64,000 nt of DNA, taken from Chitinophagaceae bacterium. Lineage in GTDB: Bacteria; Bacteroidota; Bacteroidia; Chitinophagales; Chitinophagaceae. Both the position numbers and the translations under genes were made by a program. Numbering within the stretch: position 1 is the first letter of the stretch; each line of letters begins with the position of its first letter. The notes beneath the pieces are model-generated. The model was not told the DNA's origin, did no database searches, and saw only the letters and a program-made list of their open reading frames with translations. Location of the stretch: contig SAIW01000007.1 of NCBI GenBank assembly GCA_004028795.1, positions 248,001-312,000 of the forward strand. The letters are read 5' to 3'. Of the stretch, positions 61,180 to 64,000 are shown one piece after another.

Positions 61180-62436
61180 ATGAAATACTTAATTACAGGG
61201 TTACTGTTATTGAGCTCCTATCAATTGTTTGCAGGAGAAACACATCCTTCCAGAAACAAAAAAAATAACGACAATGCCGGCTTAACATTACCTGCTGGTT
61301 TTACCGCAACCGTTGTAGCAGAAGGGTACGGTTCAGTAAGGCATATCACATTAACAAAAACAGGAGGCTTGTATGCTAAGCTGGGTAAGCTTTACAAAGG
61401 AAAAGGCATTTTGTATTTTAAGCAAAGTGCAGATGGTAAACTTGAATTGGTAAGTTCTTTCGGCAAATATATAGGTACTGGTATTGCCATTAAAAACGGT
61501 TATTTATATGCTTCATCTAACACAGAAGTTTTCAGATATAAATTGAATGATAAAGAAGAAGTAATAGATACTGCTAATCCGGAAAAAATTATTACCGGTT
61601 TGTTAGACAGACATGAGCATGAAACCAAATCCATTGCTTTAGATAATAATAACAATATTTATGTAAACATTGGTGCTTACTCTAATGCTTGTCAGGTAGA
61701 AGATAGAAAAAAAGGTTCGCCATCAATGAAGCCATGTCCTATTTTAGATTCTGCCGGTGGCATTTGGATGTTTAAAGCAGATCAATTAAATCAAACATAT
61801 AAAGATGGTATTCGCTATGCAACAGGTTTACGCAATGTTGTTGGTTTAGATTGGAATACAGCTACTAATTCTTTGTTTGTAATGCAACATGGTCGTGATC
61901 AATTGCACGATTTATTTCCTGAAATGTACGATACCAAACAAAGTGCAGAATTGCCTAGTGAGTGCATGTATGAAATTAAAAAAGGCGATAATGCAGGTTG
62001 GCCATACATTTATTACGATCATTTGGTAAATAAAAAAATTATTGCACCGGAATATGGTGGTGATGGTAAAAAAAGTACAGATGAATATCTTACACCTGCC
62101 GTTGCTTTTCCCGGCCACTTAGCACCTAATGGTTTGCAATTCTATTCAGCAAAACAATTTCCTGATAAATATAAAAATGGTGCCTTCATTGCGTTTCATG
62201 GCAGTTGGAACCGTGCACCAGAACCGCAGGAAGGTTATTATGTAGCCTTTGTTCCGTTTAAAAACGGCAAGCCTAATGGTAAGTGGGAAGTGTTTGCCAA
62301 TGGTTTTGCAGGTGCTACCATTTCACCAAGAGGTGCAGAGCATCGTCCATGTGGTTTAGCACAAGGCCCTGATGGCTCATTATATGTAAGCGATGACAGC
62401 AAAGGAACTATTTATAAAATTTCATACAATAAATAA
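61180..62436 (+). CDS. PQQ-dependent sorbosone/glucose dehydrogenase-like protein
   Basis: A 418-residue exported six-bladed propeller of the sorbosone/glucose dehydrogenase group: signal peptide (ends LFAGE), LPAGFTATVVAEGYGSVRHITLTKTGGLYAKLG, YATGLRNVVGLDWNTATNSLFVMQHGRDQLHDLFPE (conserved His/Arg/Asp), GHLAPNGLQFYSAKQFPDKYKNGAFIAFHGSWNR, HRPCGLAQGPDGSLYVSDDSKGTIYKI. Uses PQQ or a related cofactor, likely in the periplasm. It is inserted between hisC and hisB with a cytochrome c gene, which could accept its electrons; no histidine role is known. Confidence 0.85.
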   Translation: MKYLITGLLLLSSYQLFAGETHPSRNKKNNDNAGLTLPAGFTATVVAEGYGSVRHITLTKTGGLYAKLGKLYKGKGILYFKQSADGKLELVSSFGKYIGTGIAIKNGYLYASSNTEVFRYKLNDKEEVIDTANPEKIITGLLDRHEHETKSIALDNNNNIYVNIGAYSNACQVEDRKKGSPSMKPCPILDSAGGIWMFKADQLNQTYKDGIRYATGLRNVVGLDWNTATNSLFVMQHGRDQLHDLFPEMYDTKQSAELPSECMYEIKKGDNAGWPYIYYDHLVNKKIIAPEYGGDGKKSTDEYLTPAVAFPGHLAPNGLQFYSAKQFPDKYKNGAFIAFHGSWNRAPEPQEGYYVAFVPFKNGKPNGKWEVFANGFAGATISPRGAEHRPCGLAQGPDGSLYVSDDSKGTIYKISYNK

Positions 62437-62477
62437 AACTGTGTACCAAGCAACAGAACAAGTATTCAGCTCCTGTT

Positions 62478-62500
62478 GCCTGCCTGTCCGGTAGGCAGGC
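62478..62500. repeat. CCTGCC...GGCAGG palindromic repeat, copy 2
   Basis: GCCTGCCT (62478-62485), loop GTCCGGT, AGGCAGGC (62493-62500), next to GTCGCACAC. Related to 8054-8073. Confidence 0.7.
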
Positions 62501-62536
62501 GTCGCACACTTTTACGTTCAGTAATTCTATTCATCA

Positions 62537-62986
62537 ATGAAAAAAATAAGCTATATCAGTTTTTTTACTGCAACAAGTATTTACCTGTTTGCACAAACCA
62601 ATACTTTGCAAGACTCAATAAAACGTGGTAAAGTAGTGTACAATAAAGTATGTTTAAGCTGCCATATGGCCGATGGTAGTGGCGTTCCTAAAATGAATCC
62701 CCCATTAACAGTCGCGGAATACATGAACGATAAAAAGAAAATGATAAGTATTGTACTAAAAGGCATGAACGATAGAATACCTATTGATGATGAATATTAC
62801 AGCAACGCAATGGCACCGCATGCAGATTTAAGCAATCAGCAAATTGCTGATGTATTAACGTATGTACGAAATAGTTTTGGCAATAAAGCAGGTGCAGTAA
62901 GTGTTGCAGAAGTAGCGGCGGTAAGAACGCCGGCAAAGCCTGCAGCAAAATCTGTAAGCAATAATACCATTAATAAAAAACAATAG
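62537..62986 (+). CDS. Exported c-type cytochrome
   Basis: A 149-residue protein with a signal peptide (MKKISYISFFTATSIYLFAQT) and one cytochrome c domain: VYNKVCLSCHMADGSGVPKMNPPL (CxxCH haem site) and DDEYYSNAMAPHADLSNQQIADVLTYVRNSFGN, where the Met of NAMAPH is the likely axial ligand. The Ala/Lys-rich tail is flexible. It follows the sugar dehydrogenase by 100 bases (with the palindrome between them) and probably acts as its electron acceptor, forming a redox pair lodged within the his operon. Confidence 0.9.
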   Translation: MKKISYISFFTATSIYLFAQTNTLQDSIKRGKVVYNKVCLSCHMADGSGVPKMNPPLTVAEYMNDKKKMISIVLKGMNDRIPIDDEYYSNAMAPHADLSNQQIADVLTYVRNSFGNKAGAVSVAEVAAVRTPAKPAAKSVSNNTINKKQ

Positions 62987-63029
62987 CAGTGTCGCTTTAT
63001 TTCCGGCTACAAACTCCTGATTTCTTAAA

Positions 63030-64000
63030 ATGAAACATATTTTATTTATAGACCGAGACGGCACTTTAATAAAAGAAAAGCCACCCACATATCAAATAGA
63101 TAGCTTTGAGAAATTAGAGTTTTATCCATTCATGTTTCAATATATGGTACGTATTGCCAAAGAATTGGACTATGAATTGGTAATGGTTACAAATCAGGAT
63201 GGTTTGGGTACTGCATCATTCCCTGAAGAAACTTTCTGGCCGGTACAAAACTTTATTATGCAGAGTTTAGCAAGCGAAGGCATTCATTTCTCAAACGTAC
63301 TTATTGATAAAAGTTTTCCTGAAGAAAACCTGCCTACACGTAAACCCGGTATCGGCATGTTAACTGAGTATCTGAACAATGATCAATATGATATAAAAAA
63401 CTCATTTGTTATTGGTGATAGAATTACTGATGTACAATTAGCCAAGAATTTAGGTTGCAAGGCCATCTGGTTAAAAGAAGATGAAAACTTAGGCGGTGCA
63501 GAAGTAAAAGATTCAATAAATGAATTAAATGAAACGGTAGCCTTAACTACTTTAAGTTGGGAAGAGATTTATACTTTCTTAAAATTAAGCTTACGAAAAG
63601 TTACACATGAACGTAACACTAATGAAACTAAAATAAAAGTTGAACTGAATGTAGATGGAAGCGGTAAAGCTGATATTCATACAGGTTTAGGTTTCTTCAA
63701 TCATATGCTGGAACAAATTGCCCGTCATGGTAAAATGGATATAACTATTGAAACCCAAGGTGATTTACATATTGACGAACACCATACTATAGAAGATACC
63801 GGCATTGCTTTAGGTGAAGCCTTTGCAAAAGCATTAGCTGATAAAAGAGGAATGGAACGTTATGGTTTTGCCTTACCGATGGATGAAGCAGAAGCCAAAG
63901 TATTAATTGATTTCGGCGGAAGAAACTGGTTGGTTTGGAATGCTGAATTTAAACGTGAAAAAGTAGGAGATATGCCTACTGAAATGTTTTTCCACTTTTT
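63030..64000 (+). CDS. hisB: Bifunctional histidinol-phosphatase/imidazoleglycerol-phosphate dehydratase, cut by window end
   Basis: The frame runs from the ATG at 63030 off the end of the window (323 codons visible of about 370-380). Residues about 1-180 are the HAD phosphatase ([42 protein letters not shown]); about 190 onward is the dehydratase ([50 protein letters not shown]). The four Cys/His zinc ligands of the E. coli phosphatase loop are replaced ([15 protein letters not shown]), so zinc use there is doubtful. It is 43 bases after the cytochrome c gene and resumes the his operon. Confidence 0.95.
   Translation, partial: MKHILFIDRDGTLIKEKPPTYQIDSFEKLEFYPFMFQYMVRIAKELDYELVMVTNQDGLGTASFPEETFWPVQNFIMQSLASEGIHFSNVLIDKSFPEENLPTRKPGIGMLTEYLNNDQYDIKNSFVIGDRITDVQLAKNLGCKAIWLKEDENLGGAEVKDSINELNETVALTTLSWEEIYTFLKLSLRKVTHERNTNETKIKVELNVDGSGKADIHTGLGFFNHMLEQIARHGKMDITIETQGDLHIDEHHTIEDTGIALGEAFAKALADKRGMERYGFALPMDEAEAKVLIDFGGRNWLVWNAEFKREKVGDMPTEMFFHF

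Noticed and set aside
1-64000. CRISPR array, prophage or intact transposon
   Set aside because: No regularly spaced repeats, cas genes, integrase, transposase or phage structural genes were found on either strand.

Overview
The window is an AT-rich chromosomal segment of a Bacteroidota bacterium, most likely of the Chitinophagaceae or a close relative. Evidence: type IX secretion (T9SS) genes (plug protein, PorP/SprF, a gliding-motility type-B cargo), the NagB/PIG-L fusion, promoters of the TAnnTTTG type with an upstream TTG, few Shine-Dalgarno sites, DUF2851, DUF5103, DUF2279 and Pr6Pr families, and secreted hexosaminidase and laminarinase. No tRNA, rRNA, CRISPR array or intact insertion sequence was seen.

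Layout. 1-7.9 kb (minus strand): an ATP-grasp ligase plus flavin monooxygenase pair, secreted proteins, an EVE-domain protein, a LutA-like CCG protein, ribH, a TPR membrane protein and pdhA. 8.1-15.9 kb (minus): PAP2-like protein, nagB-PIG-L fusion, GH20 hexosaminidase, outer-membrane barrel, BamA/TamA-like lipoprotein. 15.9-19.4 kb: SpoU methyltransferase, FtsX permease, T9SS plug protein. 19.7-21.5 kb: an accessory restriction-modification operon led by a small protein with a duplicated 25-residue motif. 21.7-24.5 kb: an acyltransferase gene between direct repeats, then DUF2279 and Pr6Pr genes. 24.6-27.8 kb (plus): iscX, UbiA-type prenyltransferase, maf and DUF2851. 27.8-30.2 kb: VOC and SDR genes among structured repeats. 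30.3-47.2 kb: housekeeping genes (topA, hydrolase, DUF2520, ferredoxin, phosphosugar mutase, heptose adenylyltransferase, panC, single-domain glycogen synthase, metK, amidase, acyl-CoA dehydrogenase, yggS-type, deoxynucleoside kinase, trpS). 47.4-54.2 kb: recG, then a 1215-residue T9SS type-B cargo coupled to its PorP/SprF partner. 54.2-57.4 kb (minus): S9 peptidase and GH16. 57.5-64 kb (plus): histidine operon hisL leader-hisG-hisD-hisC-[sugar dehydrogenase-cytochrome c]-hisB, cut by the window end.

The strongest regulatory find is a complete histidine attenuator at 57473-57623: promoter, a 15-codon leader ORF with four His codons, mutually exclusive hairpins and a terminator before hisG. 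Other notable points are the two non-histidine redox genes inside the his operon, a his-phosphatase domain lacking the usual zinc ligands, a 72-bp multi-hairpin repeat present twice around a VOC gene, the restriction operon with its small repeat protein, direct repeats around the acyltransferase, and a recG whose conserved N-terminus lies upstream of any ATG/GTG/TTG codon. Nothing here can be called a proven new system; the restriction operon's first gene is the best candidate for an undescribed component.
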